A stretch of 64,000 nt of DNA from an uncultured Prevotella sp. (GTDB lineage Bacteria; Bacteroidota; Bacteroidia; Bacteroidales; Bacteroidaceae), in assembly GCA_900550035.1 (NCBI GenBank), contig URQS01000003.1:1-64000 (forward strand), read 5' to 3'. The notes beneath the pieces are model-generated. The model did no database searches. It worked only from the letters and a program-made list of their open reading frames with translations, and was not told the DNA's origin. Made by a program: the position numbers and the translations under genes. Shown piece after piece: positions 34,099 through 43,498 of the stretch (positions are counted from its first letter, which is position 1; the number at the start of each line of letters is the position of its first letter).

Positions 34099-35472
34099 AT
34101 GGCTACGTTAAAAGAGAAAATCGGATATGGGCTTGGCGACATGTCGTCATCCATGTTCTGGAAAATATTCAGCTATTATCTTCCTATCTTTTACAGTGAC
34201 GTCTTCGGGCTTAGTCTCGGGGCAACGGCAGTGCTGATGCTTGTGACACGTATATGGGATACCGTCTCCGATCCGGTGATGGGCATCATTGCCGACCGCA
34301 CCGATACAAGATGGGGCAAGTACCGTCCTTGGCTGTTGTGGATGGCTGTTCCGTTTGCAGTTGCAGGATGCCTGTTGTTTATAATCCCGCAGTGTGGCGA
34401 GACAGGGCGTTTGGCCTGGGCTTACTTCACATATATGCTTATGATGACAGTCTATACCGCAATCAATGTGCCCTATGGCTCTATGCTCGGTGTGGTTACG
34501 GATAATTCAGATGAGAAGACGGTCTTTTCGAGTTACCGGATGTTCTTTGCCTATGCCGGCTCGTTCGTTGCAGTCTTTGCATGGGAGCCTTTGGTAAAGT
34601 TCTTTACGGATTTGTGCGGTGGAGATACTCCGCTTATTGCCTTGCAGCATGGCTGGCAGTATGCCATGGTTGTAATCTCTGCGGCAACCCTTATCCTCTT
34701 CCTGCTCTGTTTCCGGATGACGCGCGAGCATGTACGGCCGCCCAAGACCGGTTCTGTATGGGAAGACCTTAAGGCACTTGCCTCAAATTCTCCATGGTGG
34801 CTGATTACCTCGGCGGCTCTTTGTACAAATCTTTTCTGTACGCTTCGCGGTTCGGTTGCAGCATATTACTTTAAATACTATATAGGTGAAACGGCTCATA
34901 TAGACCTCGGTTTCACGTCTTTCCTGTTCTTTGCGGGCATCTTCCTTGCCGTGGGAGAGGTGTGCAATATGATTGGTGTGGTGCTTGCCGTGCCGATGTC
35001 ATTCCGGCTTGGTAAGCGAAATACTTTCATTGTCTCGGCTGCATTGCTGGCATTGCTGTCTGTGGCGTTCTTTTATGTTCCGATGACCAATGCTGGTTTC
35101 TTTGCAATACTCATCCTTCAGGTGTTAATAAGCATACTTACTGGTATCGTGTCTCCGCTTGTATGGTCGATGTATGCAGACGTTGCCGACTATTCTTCCA
35201 AAAAGCACGGCACTTCATCGACAGGTCTGATATTCTCTTCCGGTTCCATGGCACAGAAGTTCGGCGGTGCGGTTGCCGGTGCGGCAGTGCTTTGGATACT
35301 TGCAGCCTTCGGCCTTGTGCCCAACGCTCCGCAGCAGAGCGACACCGCCATGCTTGGCATACGTCTTGTCATGAGCTATATACCGGCAGCCGTGGCAGTT
35401 CTTGAAATAGTTATACTCTTGGCTTATCCTTTGGGAAAGAAGCCAAGAACAGACAACGGATGTCAGAAATGA
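34099..35472 (+). CDS. GPH-family sugar:cation symporter (MFS)
   Basis: The 457-residue inner-membrane protein has about twelve helices of the glycoside-pentoside-hexuronide (MelB-like) type. It opens KIGYGLGDMSSSMFWKIFSY with YLPIFYSDVFG. It carries the conserved RIWDTVSDPVMGIIADRTDT followed by RWGKYRPWLL, and NVPYGSMLGVVT. It probably brings the disaccharide product, Man-Glc or a related oligosaccharide, into the cytoplasm for the GH130 phosphorylase encoded 9 bp upstream. Its stop overlaps the next start (ATGA). Confidence 0.9.
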   Translation: MATLKEKIGYGLGDMSSSMFWKIFSYYLPIFYSDVFGLSLGATAVLMLVTRIWDTVSDPVMGIIADRTDTRWGKYRPWLLWMAVPFAVAGCLLFIIPQCGETGRLAWAYFTYMLMMTVYTAINVPYGSMLGVVTDNSDEKTVFSSYRMFFAYAGSFVAVFAWEPLVKFFTDLCGGDTPLIALQHGWQYAMVVISAATLILFLLCFRMTREHVRPPKTGSVWEDLKALASNSPWWLITSAALCTNLFCTLRGSVAAYYFKYYIGETAHIDLGFTSFLFFAGIFLAVGEVCNMIGVVLAVPMSFRLGKRNTFIVSAALLALLSVAFFYVPMTNAGFFAILILQVLISILTGIVSPLVWSMYADVADYSSKKHGTSSTGLIFSSGSMAQKFGGAVAGAAVLWILAAFGLVPNAPQQSDTAMLGIRLVMSYIPAAVAVLEIVILLAYPLGKKPRTDNGCQK

Positions 35473-38054
35473 AAAGATTTGCATTATATCTTAAGATTGT
35501 CCCGGCAGCCTGTGCCGTGATGTTCTCGCTTGCGTTGCATGCCGGTACTGACAACCTGCGTTGCGAGTATATGACAAATCCTGTAGGCGTGGATGCGGCT
35601 CATCCACGTCTAAGCTGGACCTTGCCGGGATTGAAAGACAAGATACGTGTCGTCATGTCGGAAGACAGTCTTGCCGTGGCCGGAGCCGTATACGGAACAA
35701 AGCCCGGGCATTCGGACCGTATGCGTGTATACGAGCTCGCCCCGGGTACGCAGGAGTTTGCCGTTGATGACTTTAATCCGGCTCCTGCACGCAGATATTA
35801 CTGGCGCGTATTCTTCGGAAAGCGCGGTTCCACAGTTGCAAGCTTTGTTACAAACCTGCCGCTGGGCAGTGCGAGGTGGATTACCGACGGCAACGATGCC
35901 GCTTACCGCCCGTTGGCATTGTACCGCCATACGGTAAACGTGTCCAAACCTGTAAAAGAAGCGTTTATCACCGTTGCTTCCGCAGGTCTTCACGAAATTA
36001 TGCTTAACGGAAGGAAAGTTGGCAACCACCGCCTTGACCCTATGTTCACGCGCTTTGACCGACGCGTGCTCTCCGTCATGCACGATGTTACCGGACTTAT
36101 GCGCGAGGGCGGCAACGTTGTTACTGTGGAGCTTGGCAACGGGTGGTACAATCACCAGTCAACGGCGGTGTGGTTCTTCCACGAAGCATCGTGGCGCAAC
36201 CGTCCGCGCTTTGCTGCCAATCTGCTGATACGCTATGAGGACGGCACGGAGGAGCATGTGGTGACCGACGGCAGTTGGCAGACGGCAGAAAGCAGCACGG
36301 TCTTCTCAAGCATATATACGGCAGAGCATTACGATGCCCGCTTGTATCCGCAGGAGTCGTCGTGGCACGGTGTCACCGAAACCGTCTGTCCCGCACGTGT
36401 CGTCTCTTCGCAGGTCATGCATCCCATTAGGCTTACCGCCGTTTACAAGGCGGATAAGATAGACCGCCTATCCGATACCCTTGCCGTTTATCATTTTCCT
36501 AAGAACATTGCCGGTGTCACACGCCTGCGTGTACGTGGACCTCGCGGTACGGTGGTGAGGCTTAAACATGGTGAGATGCTTTATGCCGACGGGCGTGTTA
36601 ACATGGAAAATATTGACTATCACTATCGCCCGACTGATGACAGTGACCCGTTTCAGACAGATGTTGTTACGCTGAGCGGTGGCGATGACGGGTTTGCAGC
36701 GCGGTTTGGCTATAAAGGCTTTCAGTATGTCGAGGTAAGCTCTTCCGCACCTTTGGAACTTACCCGGGAGAGTCTTGTTGCCGAAGAGATGCACAGCGAT
36801 GTGCCACGCATCGGATATTGGCATTCGTCATCTGAATATCTTAATAAGCTTCTTGAGGCGACACAGAATTCTTATCTCAGCAATCTCTTCGGTTATCCTA
36901 CCGACTGTCCGCAGCGTGAGAAGAACGGCTGGACGGCAGATGCCTACCTCGCCCTTGAGACGGGAATGGCATACAATGACGTTGTTACCGTTTATGAGAA
37001 GTGGCTGGCTGACTTCCGCGACGAGCAGCGTCCTGACGGCACACTGCCATGTATTATCCCGACGGACAAGTGGGGATACGACTGGGCGAACGGTGTAGAC
37101 TGGACAAGTGCCACGGTTATCATTCCATGGCAGATATATTGCTGGCATGGAGACCGCAGGCTTCTTGAACGCCATTACGGCTGCATGGACAGATACGTAC
37201 GCCACATAGAGACTGTTGCCAAAGACAACCTTACCGACTGGGGGCTTGGCGACTGGATACCCGTAAGGACAACGAGCGACTTGTGTTACACCACGTCTGT
37301 CTACTATTATGTCGATGCGGTAATAATGTCAAAGGTGGCAAGACTTCTTGGAAAAGATGCCGACGCTCTTCATTATTCATGTCTTGCCGATGACATACGC
37401 TCGGCGATAAACCGCCGCTTTCTCGATGCCGGAAAAGGCTTGTATGCCGGCGGCACGCAGACAGAACTTTCCATGGCACTGTATTGGGGCATTGCTCCTG
37501 ACTCACTTCGTACAAAAGTTGCCTCGCAACTTAATGAGCGCGTTGTTGCCGACGGCTTTCATCTCGATGTGGGAGTGCACGGCTGCAAGGCACTGTTAGG
37601 TGCGCTGTCCGACAACGGATATGCGGATACCGCCTACAAGGTTGTATGCCAGAAAACATATCCGTCGTGGGGATATTGGATTAGTCAAGGTGCAACCACC
37701 CTCCATGAGAACTGGAAGACCGATGTCGTAATAGACAACTCGCTTAACCACATAATGTTCGGAGAAGTGGGAGCGTGGCTCTTCAAGTCGCTTGCCGGAA
37801 TAACGCCGGATGAGACGGCACCTGGGTTCAGGCTCGTCAACGTCCGTCCCTACTTTCCCGCAGACCTTGACAGCCTTGAGGTGAGCCGTGAGACATATTA
37901 CGGCAGGCTTGAAACCTCGTGGCGACGCGACGGCGGTGTGATAAGATATACGATAAGCGTGCCTGCTGCGATGACGGCAAACCTTGTGCTGCCCGACGGC
38001 AAGGCGCATATAATAAGAGGTGCAAGTAAAACATTTAATATAAAATCAAGATGA
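35469..38054 (+). CDS. GH78 alpha-L-rhamnosidase
   Basis: I start this 861-residue protein at 35469, where ATGA overlaps the symporter stop and a signal peptide begins (MKRFALYLKIVPAACAVMFS). An ATG at 35460 is also in frame. Domains follow the GH78 order: an N-terminal beta-sandwich (LRCEYMTNPVGVDAAHPRLS), a jelly roll with HEIMLNGRKVGNHRLDP, TRFDRR and VTVELGNGWYNHQ, then the (alpha/alpha)6 barrel with YPTDCPQREKNGWTADAYLA, LPCIIPTDKWGYDW, GLGDWIPVRTTSDL and YTTSVYYYVDAV. The barrel acids, including Glu in CPQREK, fit inverting alpha-rhamnosidases. The C-terminal domain is a beta-sandwich. Its presence means rhamnose, or a similar sugar, decorates the target. Confidence 0.9.
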   Translation: MKRFALYLKIVPAACAVMFSLALHAGTDNLRCEYMTNPVGVDAAHPRLSWTLPGLKDKIRVVMSEDSLAVAGAVYGTKPGHSDRMRVYELAPGTQEFAVDDFNPAPARRYYWRVFFGKRGSTVASFVTNLPLGSARWITDGNDAAYRPLALYRHTVNVSKPVKEAFITVASAGLHEIMLNGRKVGNHRLDPMFTRFDRRVLSVMHDVTGLMREGGNVVTVELGNGWYNHQSTAVWFFHEASWRNRPRFAANLLIRYEDGTEEHVVTDGSWQTAESSTVFSSIYTAEHYDARLYPQESSWHGVTETVCPARVVSSQVMHPIRLTAVYKADKIDRLSDTLAVYHFPKNIAGVTRLRVRGPRGTVVRLKHGEMLYADGRVNMENIDYHYRPTDDSDPFQTDVVTLSGGDDGFAARFGYKGFQYVEVSSSAPLELTRESLVAEEMHSDVPRIGYWHSSSEYLNKLLEATQNSYLSNLFGYPTDCPQREKNGWTADAYLALETGMAYNDVVTVYEKWLADFRDEQRPDGTLPCIIPTDKWGYDWANGVDWTSATVIIPWQIYCWHGDRRLLERHYGCMDRYVRHIETVAKDNLTDWGLGDWIPVRTTSDLCYTTSVYYYVDAVIMSKVARLLGKDADALHYSCLADDIRSAINRRFLDAGKGLYAGGTQTELSMALYWGIAPDSLRTKVASQLNERVVADGFHLDVGVHGCKALLGALSDNGYADTAYKVVCQKTYPSWGYWISQGATTLHENWKTDVVIDNSLNHIMFGEVGAWLFKSLAGITPDETAPGFRLVNVRPYFPADLDSLEVSRETYYGRLETSWRRDGGVIRYTISVPAAMTANLVLPDGKAHIIRGASKTFNIKSR

Positions 38055-39982
38055 CAAGGAGAATAAGAATAATATTGCTGATGATTGCCGCCGTGCTTCC
38101 TGCGACGGCTCAGTTGCGGCTTCCTGCGATAATGTCAGACCACATGGTAATACAGCGCAACGAGAAGATACGCTTTTGGGGCTGGGCGGACAAAGGTGCG
38201 CGGGTAACGGTGGCTTTAGCCGGAAACACCGCATCTGCCAAGGCCGCACGTGACGGGCGCTGGAGTGTACAGCTGCCCGCGTTGCCGGCAGGCGGACCGT
38301 ATACTGTGACTGTAAGTTCGAAAAAAGAGACAATAACCCTTGACGATGTTCTTGTGGGCGAAGTGTGGATATGCAGCGGACAGTCCAACATGGAGTTCAT
38401 GCTCCGTTCGATAAACAACGCTGACGAGGAGATTCGTTCAGCAACAAACGGCAACATCCGTTCGTTCGACGTACAGAAGGATATGGCGCGCTTTCCGAAG
38501 GATGATCTGAAAGGCGACTGGAAGATATGCTCTCCGCAGACGGCCGGCAACTTCTCTGCCGTGGGATATCTCTTCTGCCGCGAGATTGCCGAACGTCTTA
38601 ACGTCCCTGTGGGACTGATAAACACGTCATGGGGAGGTACCGACATAGAAAGCTGGATGAGCATGGAGACGATAGATGCCTTCCCGAAATACCGCCGTCT
38701 CATGACACGTCTGCGCTCGGAGGAGCTTGAGGCTTATCTCGCACGTGGTAAGGAGGTGGAGGCTGCGTTCTTGAAAGCCATCGCCGATGAGCCGGGTGAG
38801 AAGGAGCAGTGGTATCTTCCTTCGTACTCCAAGAGCGACTGGAAACCCCTGCGTGTGCCCGGGCTGTGGACCGACGATGCCCTTTCGGGTGTTGACGGCG
38901 TGGTGTGGACAACGGTGGAGTTCAGCGTCCCCGAGGCTCTTGCCGGACAGCCGGCGATACTTAGTCTTGGGATGATAGACGATGACGACGTCACTTGGAT
39001 AAACGGAACTAAGGTCGGCTCAACCGTGGGCTATGACATAAAGCGCCGCTACACGGTGCCCTCGGGCGTGTTGAAGGCTGGCAAGAATGAACTTACGGTG
39101 AAAATTGTCGACAACCATGCCGGTGGCGGATGCTACGGCTCAAGCGACTTGTTCTTCCTGCAGGTAGGTCAGGAACGCCTGTCCATACTCGGCGACGGCT
39201 GGAAATACAAGATTGCCGTTGACAATGAGGCGTTCGAATACGTGGAAGACGGTCCCAACGCCTTTCCCTCCCGCCTGTTCAATGCCATGGTGGCTCCCAT
39301 TGCCGGATATCCTGCACGTGGCTTCGTGTGGTATCAGGGAGAGAACAACGCCCCGCGGGCAGAGGAGTATTACCGCCTTTTCCCGGCAATGATAAACGAC
39401 TGGCGGAGCCGCTGGAACCGTGCAGACATGCCGTTCTACTGGGTTCAGCTTGCCAACTACATGCCTTCAGACGAGCATCCTTCGGCAAGCAACTGGGCGG
39501 TGTTGCGCGATGCCCAGAACTCGGCACGCAGTCTGCCGCATACGGGACAGGCTGTGATAATAGACGTGGGTGATGCCGATGACATACATCCGCGTGACAA
39601 GCAGACGGTGGGTCATCGTCTTGCGTGCCTTGCCCTGCACAACGACTACGGCATGGCGGACATATACTGTGAAAGTCCGCAGCCGCTTAAAGCTGTGAAG
39701 CATGGCGATAACGTGCTTGTAACGTTTGAAAATGTTGCCGGAGGACTAAAGGCAAAGAGCCGTTACGGATATGTCTGCGGCTTTGCCGTTGCGGGTAAAG
39801 ACGGCAAATACCGCTGGGTAAGGGCAGAGACGTCAGGAATCGATGCCGTGCTGCTCGACTGTACCGGCATCGACAATCCAAAGTCTGTCCGCTATGCCTG
39901 GGCTGATAATCCTGACGATGCCAACCTATACAACAGCGCCGGACTGCCTGCTGCACCGTTTGAGAAAGCCGTGGAGGAATGA
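38051..39982 (+). CDS. Sialate O-acetylesterase-like SGNH carbohydrate esterase
   Basis: The 643-residue secreted protein has a signal peptide (IILLMIAAVLPATA) and an N-terminal beta domain with LPAIMSDHMVIQRNEKIRFW. The SGNH hydrolase domain shows GEVWICSGQSNMEF with the nucleophilic Ser, INTSWGGTDIESWMS, GFVWYQGENNAPRAEEYYRL and DIHPRDKQTVGHRLA with the Asp-His pair. A GH2-like jelly roll is inserted between about 235 and 390 (WKPLRVPGLWTDD ... WINGTKVGS). This layout is common in SASA-type acetylesterases of PULs, including acetyl-xyloglucan esterases. It should remove O-acetyl groups from imported glycan. The start overlaps the GH78 stop by 4 bp. Confidence 0.87.
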   Translation: MTRRIRIILLMIAAVLPATAQLRLPAIMSDHMVIQRNEKIRFWGWADKGARVTVALAGNTASAKAARDGRWSVQLPALPAGGPYTVTVSSKKETITLDDVLVGEVWICSGQSNMEFMLRSINNADEEIRSATNGNIRSFDVQKDMARFPKDDLKGDWKICSPQTAGNFSAVGYLFCREIAERLNVPVGLINTSWGGTDIESWMSMETIDAFPKYRRLMTRLRSEELEAYLARGKEVEAAFLKAIADEPGEKEQWYLPSYSKSDWKPLRVPGLWTDDALSGVDGVVWTTVEFSVPEALAGQPAILSLGMIDDDDVTWINGTKVGSTVGYDIKRRYTVPSGVLKAGKNELTVKIVDNHAGGGCYGSSDLFFLQVGQERLSILGDGWKYKIAVDNEAFEYVEDGPNAFPSRLFNAMVAPIAGYPARGFVWYQGENNAPRAEEYYRLFPAMINDWRSRWNRADMPFYWVQLANYMPSDEHPSASNWAVLRDAQNSARSLPHTGQAVIIDVGDADDIHPRDKQTVGHRLACLALHNDYGMADIYCESPQPLKAVKHGDNVLVTFENVAGGLKAKSRYGYVCGFAVAGKDGKYRWVRAETSGIDAVLLDCTGIDNPKSVRYAWADNPDDANLYNSAGLPAAPFEKAVEE

Positions 39983-40070
39983 GGTCCACGGAATACATAG
40001 ACAAAGAACGGGATGTTTTGACACACCTTTAATAATAGGGCATTTTGCATAATTAAAGCATAAGAAACCA

Positions 40071-40796
40071 ATGAAACCATACAAGTTTGAACCATATCTG
40101 AAGACAACGATATGGGGCGGATACCGTATAGCGCCGTTTAAGGGAATATATACGGCGCAGCCCAACATAGGAGAATCGTGGGAGATATCCGGCGTGCCGG
40201 GGCATGAGAGCGATGTCGGGGCGAAGATATATGCAGGGCTGAAGAAGGGCATAACGCCCGAAGACTATGAGCGCATGGCTACGGCGGAACCCGTTGGCGG
40301 ACGCTCGCCCATGCAGAATGTCATAGCCACCCACGAGGCACATCAGGGCGACCTGTTCTTCCTTCCGGCCGGGCGTCTCCACGCCATAGGCGCCGGCAAC
40401 TTCCTTGCCGAGATACAGCAGACGAGCGACATAACATACCGCGTGTACGACTTCGGCAGGAAAGACGCTCACGGCAATCCGTGCGAACTGCACGTTGCAG
40501 AGGCACGCGACGCCATAGCCTACAGGGTATGGCCCGAGTACCGCACGTCTTACGACTCTACAAAACCCACGTCGCAGCTCATAAACTGCCCCTATTTCAA
40601 CGTAAACCGCGTGGTGGTGCAGATGGCGGCACAGATAGATTTCAATGCCGACTCGTTTGTTGTCGTGATGTGCCTTTGGGGTGAAGCCAACATCAACGGC
40701 GTGCGTGTCAGCCGCGGCGAGACGCTGCTCGTGGCGGCATGCGAGAATGTTTTATATATTTTTGGTAACGCGACGTTCCTCACGGCGACTATGTGA
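40071..40796 (+). CDS. manA: Mannose-6-phosphate isomerase class I, internally deleted
   Basis: The 241-residue protein begins as a class I cupin isomerase (KFEPYLKTTIWGGYRIAPFK, NIGESWEISGVPGHES) and ends as one (GDLFFLPAGRLHAIGAGNFL, AEIQQTSDITYRVYDFGRKD, GEANINGVRVSRGETLLVAA). Family members are about 320 residues. The stretch expected between GHES (about residue 46) and the GLKKGITPEDY segment is missing in frame. That stretch normally holds FPLLIKFIDA, QVHPDD and KTEMW, which supply the Gln, His and Glu zinc ligands. Only the His of GRLHAIG remains, so normal catalysis is unlikely. The intact family converts mannose-6-phosphate to fructose-6-phosphate, which fits a mannose-yielding PUL. 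An 88-bp gap precedes it. Confidence 0.85.
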   Translation: MKPYKFEPYLKTTIWGGYRIAPFKGIYTAQPNIGESWEISGVPGHESDVGAKIYAGLKKGITPEDYERMATAEPVGGRSPMQNVIATHEAHQGDLFFLPAGRLHAIGAGNFLAEIQQTSDITYRVYDFGRKDAHGNPCELHVAEARDAIAYRVWPEYRTSYDSTKPTSQLINCPYFNVNRVVVQMAAQIDFNADSFVVVMCLWGEANINGVRVSRGETLLVAACENVLYIFGNATFLTATM

Positions 40797-40819
40797 GGAT
40801 GTCTTAAAAATATGATTTT

Positions 40820-42778
40820 ATGAAAAGAAACATTTGCGTCTCTGCGGTGTCACTGCTCATATTGCAGGGCATTTCCGCGCAGGACGGCCTTATTGGCAAT
40901 GCTGTGAGAAATCTTCCGCTGCTGGCTCCGGCGGGCACGGAGATACACTATCAGGGAAGCATAGACAAGACGGGCGGCAATGCCGATTGGGACTGGTACC
41001 TCTATGAGGACGCCAACCGTGAGTGGGTGGTCCTCGACGTGGACGGTCCCGGGTGTATACAGAACCTTACGCAGCACCGCTATCTCACGTGCAGCGACCC
41101 ACTGTTCCGCTTCTATCTCGACGGCAGCAAGGTGGCGCAGTATGAGGTAAGGCTGTCTGAAATCGGACTGAAGTTCCCTTTCTGCAAGCCGCTTGCCGAC
41201 AGTTATATTGGTCCCTACGACAACGGGCGCGGACCAATACGTGTGGCGCGCAGCTTTGTGCCGCTGCCTTTCAACAAGAGTTGCAAGGTTACCACCGACG
41301 TGCGCCTCTATGGCAATGACCGTATGCGTGGTGAAAGCGGATGGGGACACATCGTGTATCATACGTTCGCATCACCGCAGTCGGACACGCTTGCCGCATA
41401 TACAGAGAACCTTGAAAACATAAGGCAGTTGAAATCGCATGGTTTCAGCGTGCCTGTAACCTTACCGTCAGATACTACCGTAATAAGGCGCACAGAACTT
41501 CGGCCAGGAGAGGCGTGCCTGTTGGCGAGTATGGATAGAAGTGGTGTGCTTTCTGCTGTACGGCTGTTTGCAGATAGGATTGATGCGGAAGCGATGCAGA
41601 CGGTATGGATGGAGATAACGTTCGACGGGCATGATACGCCCGATGTGCTTTGCCCCATCGGTGCGTTCTTTGGAAACTCGCTTGCTTATAACTCCGTTGA
41701 GTATCTGCTCATGGGCGTGACGGAGGGCGGCATGATGTATAACACGTTCCCCATGCCTTTCTGGCAGGGTGTTACCTTGCGTCTGCACAACCGCGGCACT
41801 GTCACGTTCGGGCTTGCCGGCGGTACAGTAGTGCATCGTACCAACAACTATCCTTATGAGGCTTCGGGATATTTCCGCAACACACCTTATTATATACGCA
41901 GGCATGTGGAAGGCGAAGACAGCCGTGTGGCGCATGCCGACGGTTGCGGCAAGATGGTTGCGGCACATGTCACATGCTGGGCGGAACGCCCTAATGTGAT
42001 AAGCTGTGAGGGCGATGTCCACGTTTATATTGACGATGAGCAAACTCCACGCGTGCAGAGCGACGGCTCGGAAAGCTATGTCTCTTACGGCTGGGGCTTT
42101 CCCACACCGCCCGAAGCGCATCCGTTCGGGGGTTACGACGGCTTGCCTGATAACCCATGGTCTATGACGCGGCTGTGTATATTCGACTGCTATCCCTTTA
42201 ATAGCAACATTAGTTTTAACATAGAGAGCGGTGAGTACAATAACCAATATCTTGAGCATGCAGGTACAATATTCTATTATGGCAAAGACCATGTGCGGGA
42301 GGCACTTACCGACTCTATAGTCGTTGCTGACGGCAGTTCACGCCGCGCCCATAAGTGCCGCATAAAGGGAACTCACCGTATTGCCACTGCAACATCGGTC
42401 TATGAGGGAACGTACAACCGCCGTCAGCTCACACATAGCTTCATGTCTTATGGCGAAGGTGCCGAAATTTCATTCCGTGTAAGCATAAATCCTGCCAACG
42501 CCGGGGTGCGCCTGCTGCGCATGAGCAATCAGAGGCAGCCACGTCAGCTGGCAGAAGTCTATGTCGATGGTGTAAGGGTGGTTGAGCGCAACTGGTATCA
42601 TGCTGACGGCAACCCGCATATGCAGTGGCTGGACGATAGCTTTGTAATACCCGAGCGGTATACTACAGGAAAGAGTTCGATCAGCATTTGCATCGTACCG
42701 AAAAGTGTCGGTGGCAATGTGGCATGGACAGATGTGGCATACCGTGTTTATTCGTTTGACAGTAGGGAAGGCAGATAG
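40820..42778 (+). CDS. DUF2961 protein, GH172-like
   Basis: The 652-residue secreted protein has a signal peptide (ICVSAVSLLILQGISA). The DUF2961 domain shows FRFYLDGSKVAQYEV-like strands, LPFNKSCKVTTD, the central VEYLLMGVTEGGMMYNTFPM with PFWQGVTLRLHN, and AAHVTCWAERPNVISCEGDV. Family GH172 was founded on DUF2961 proteins that act on alpha-fructofuranosyl or D-arabinofuranosyl links. The acidic residues around VTEGGMM may be catalytic, but I cannot assign them. Compared with classic members the protein has a longer N-terminal part and a C-terminal beta domain (about 540-652). It is the last gene of the main operon, before a terminator. The substrate is unknown. Confidence 0.75.
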   Translation: MKRNICVSAVSLLILQGISAQDGLIGNAVRNLPLLAPAGTEIHYQGSIDKTGGNADWDWYLYEDANREWVVLDVDGPGCIQNLTQHRYLTCSDPLFRFYLDGSKVAQYEVRLSEIGLKFPFCKPLADSYIGPYDNGRGPIRVARSFVPLPFNKSCKVTTDVRLYGNDRMRGESGWGHIVYHTFASPQSDTLAAYTENLENIRQLKSHGFSVPVTLPSDTTVIRRTELRPGEACLLASMDRSGVLSAVRLFADRIDAEAMQTVWMEITFDGHDTPDVLCPIGAFFGNSLAYNSVEYLLMGVTEGGMMYNTFPMPFWQGVTLRLHNRGTVTFGLAGGTVVHRTNNYPYEASGYFRNTPYYIRRHVEGEDSRVAHADGCGKMVAAHVTCWAERPNVISCEGDVHVYIDDEQTPRVQSDGSESYVSYGWGFPTPPEAHPFGGYDGLPDNPWSMTRLCIFDCYPFNSNISFNIESGEYNNQYLEHAGTIFYYGKDHVREALTDSIVVADGSSRRAHKCRIKGTHRIATATSVYEGTYNRRQLTHSFMSYGEGAEISFRVSINPANAGVRLLRMSNQRQPRQLAEVYVDGVRVVERNWYHADGNPHMQWLDDSFVIPERYTTGKSSISICIVPKSVGGNVAWTDVAYRVYSFDSREGR

Positions 42779-42804
42779 ATGTTGTATGGCCTGTACGTAA
42801 AAGC

Positions 42805-42836
42805 CCCCTTGCCGTGATGTGGCAAGGGGTGTCTTT
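42805..42836 (+). terminator. Terminator of the main PUL operon
   Basis: The arms ccccttgcc (42805-42813) and ggcaagggg (42821-42829) with a 7-nt loop are followed by tgtcttttt. It lies 26 bp after the DUF2961 stop. Confidence 0.88.
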
Positions 42837-42860
42837 TTGCTTTATATGATAATGTATTTA

Positions 42861-43390
42861 TCAGAAATAGTATGCAGCGTAAATCTACTATGCGCTGTTG
42901 CGCCCTTTAATTGCTTGCTTTACGCCGTCGGTAAATGTAACCTCGCCTGTTTTCCCGCAGGCGATATTATAGTTTGCGCCTATTTCTATGTACTTTATCA
43001 GCGACACACCAGCCCCGAGGTTTACGCTGAAAGTAGATTTCTTAAGTTGCCAAGTGGCTTCATCGAAAATCTTCTTGTCCTTGTCGCCAACGTTGAAACC
43101 AAACTGAGGGCCTGCTGCAAAATAAATGCTTGCCAGACTGCCGAGCCCTATGCCATAGCGCAGGTTTATGGGGATGTTTATTGCTTGCTGCTTCAATGTC
43201 TCCTTGCCATCGTTCTCTTTTGCATCACTTACTTTGGCCGAACGTTGGTCGTAAAGTGCTGCAATGTCGATGCCAAGCCCTATAAGAGGAAGTGAGAATT
43301 TAAGAGTGGGACCGATAAAAAAGCCAGTCTGGTTGGAAGAATCGAATACTTTCTTGTCTATTGACATGTCGGAAACGTTGTGGCCGCGTT
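42861..43390 (-). pseudogene. Decayed PorT-family outer-membrane beta-barrel gene
   Basis: On the minus strand the open part (43367-42888) gives 159 residues of a PorT-type barrel: NQTGFFIGPTLKFSLPLIGL, LRYGIGLGSLASIYFAAGPQ with FGFNVGDKDKK, and NLGAGVSLIKYIEIGANYNI. The frame then meets two adjacent TAG codons (42890-42885). Beyond them it reads IYAAYYF-stop (to 42861), the expected C-terminal strand with the final Phe of barrel proteins. The tandem TAGs thus most likely replace a conserved Trp-Gln. Upstream, the match starts at NVSDMSIDKK. The signal peptide and first strand are gone, with a TAA codon seven codons before MSIDKK. The 43373-43498 stretch can be read in another frame but I do not recognise it. 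The gene is dead. Confidence 0.8.
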
Positions 43391-43498
43391 GTTAAGGTTG
43401 CTTGTCATTATAATCTGTTTGCTCAGATAAGGTGCTATGTCATCATATCTGATCCAGAACAAGGGGTAAGACAGTGACACATCGCCTTTTTTATTGAG

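Noticed and set aside
42885..42890. Tandem TAG codons taken as possible stop-codon recoding
   Set aside because: TAG serves as a normal stop elsewhere in the window (for example the TolC-family gene), and the gene also lacks its start, so decay is simpler.
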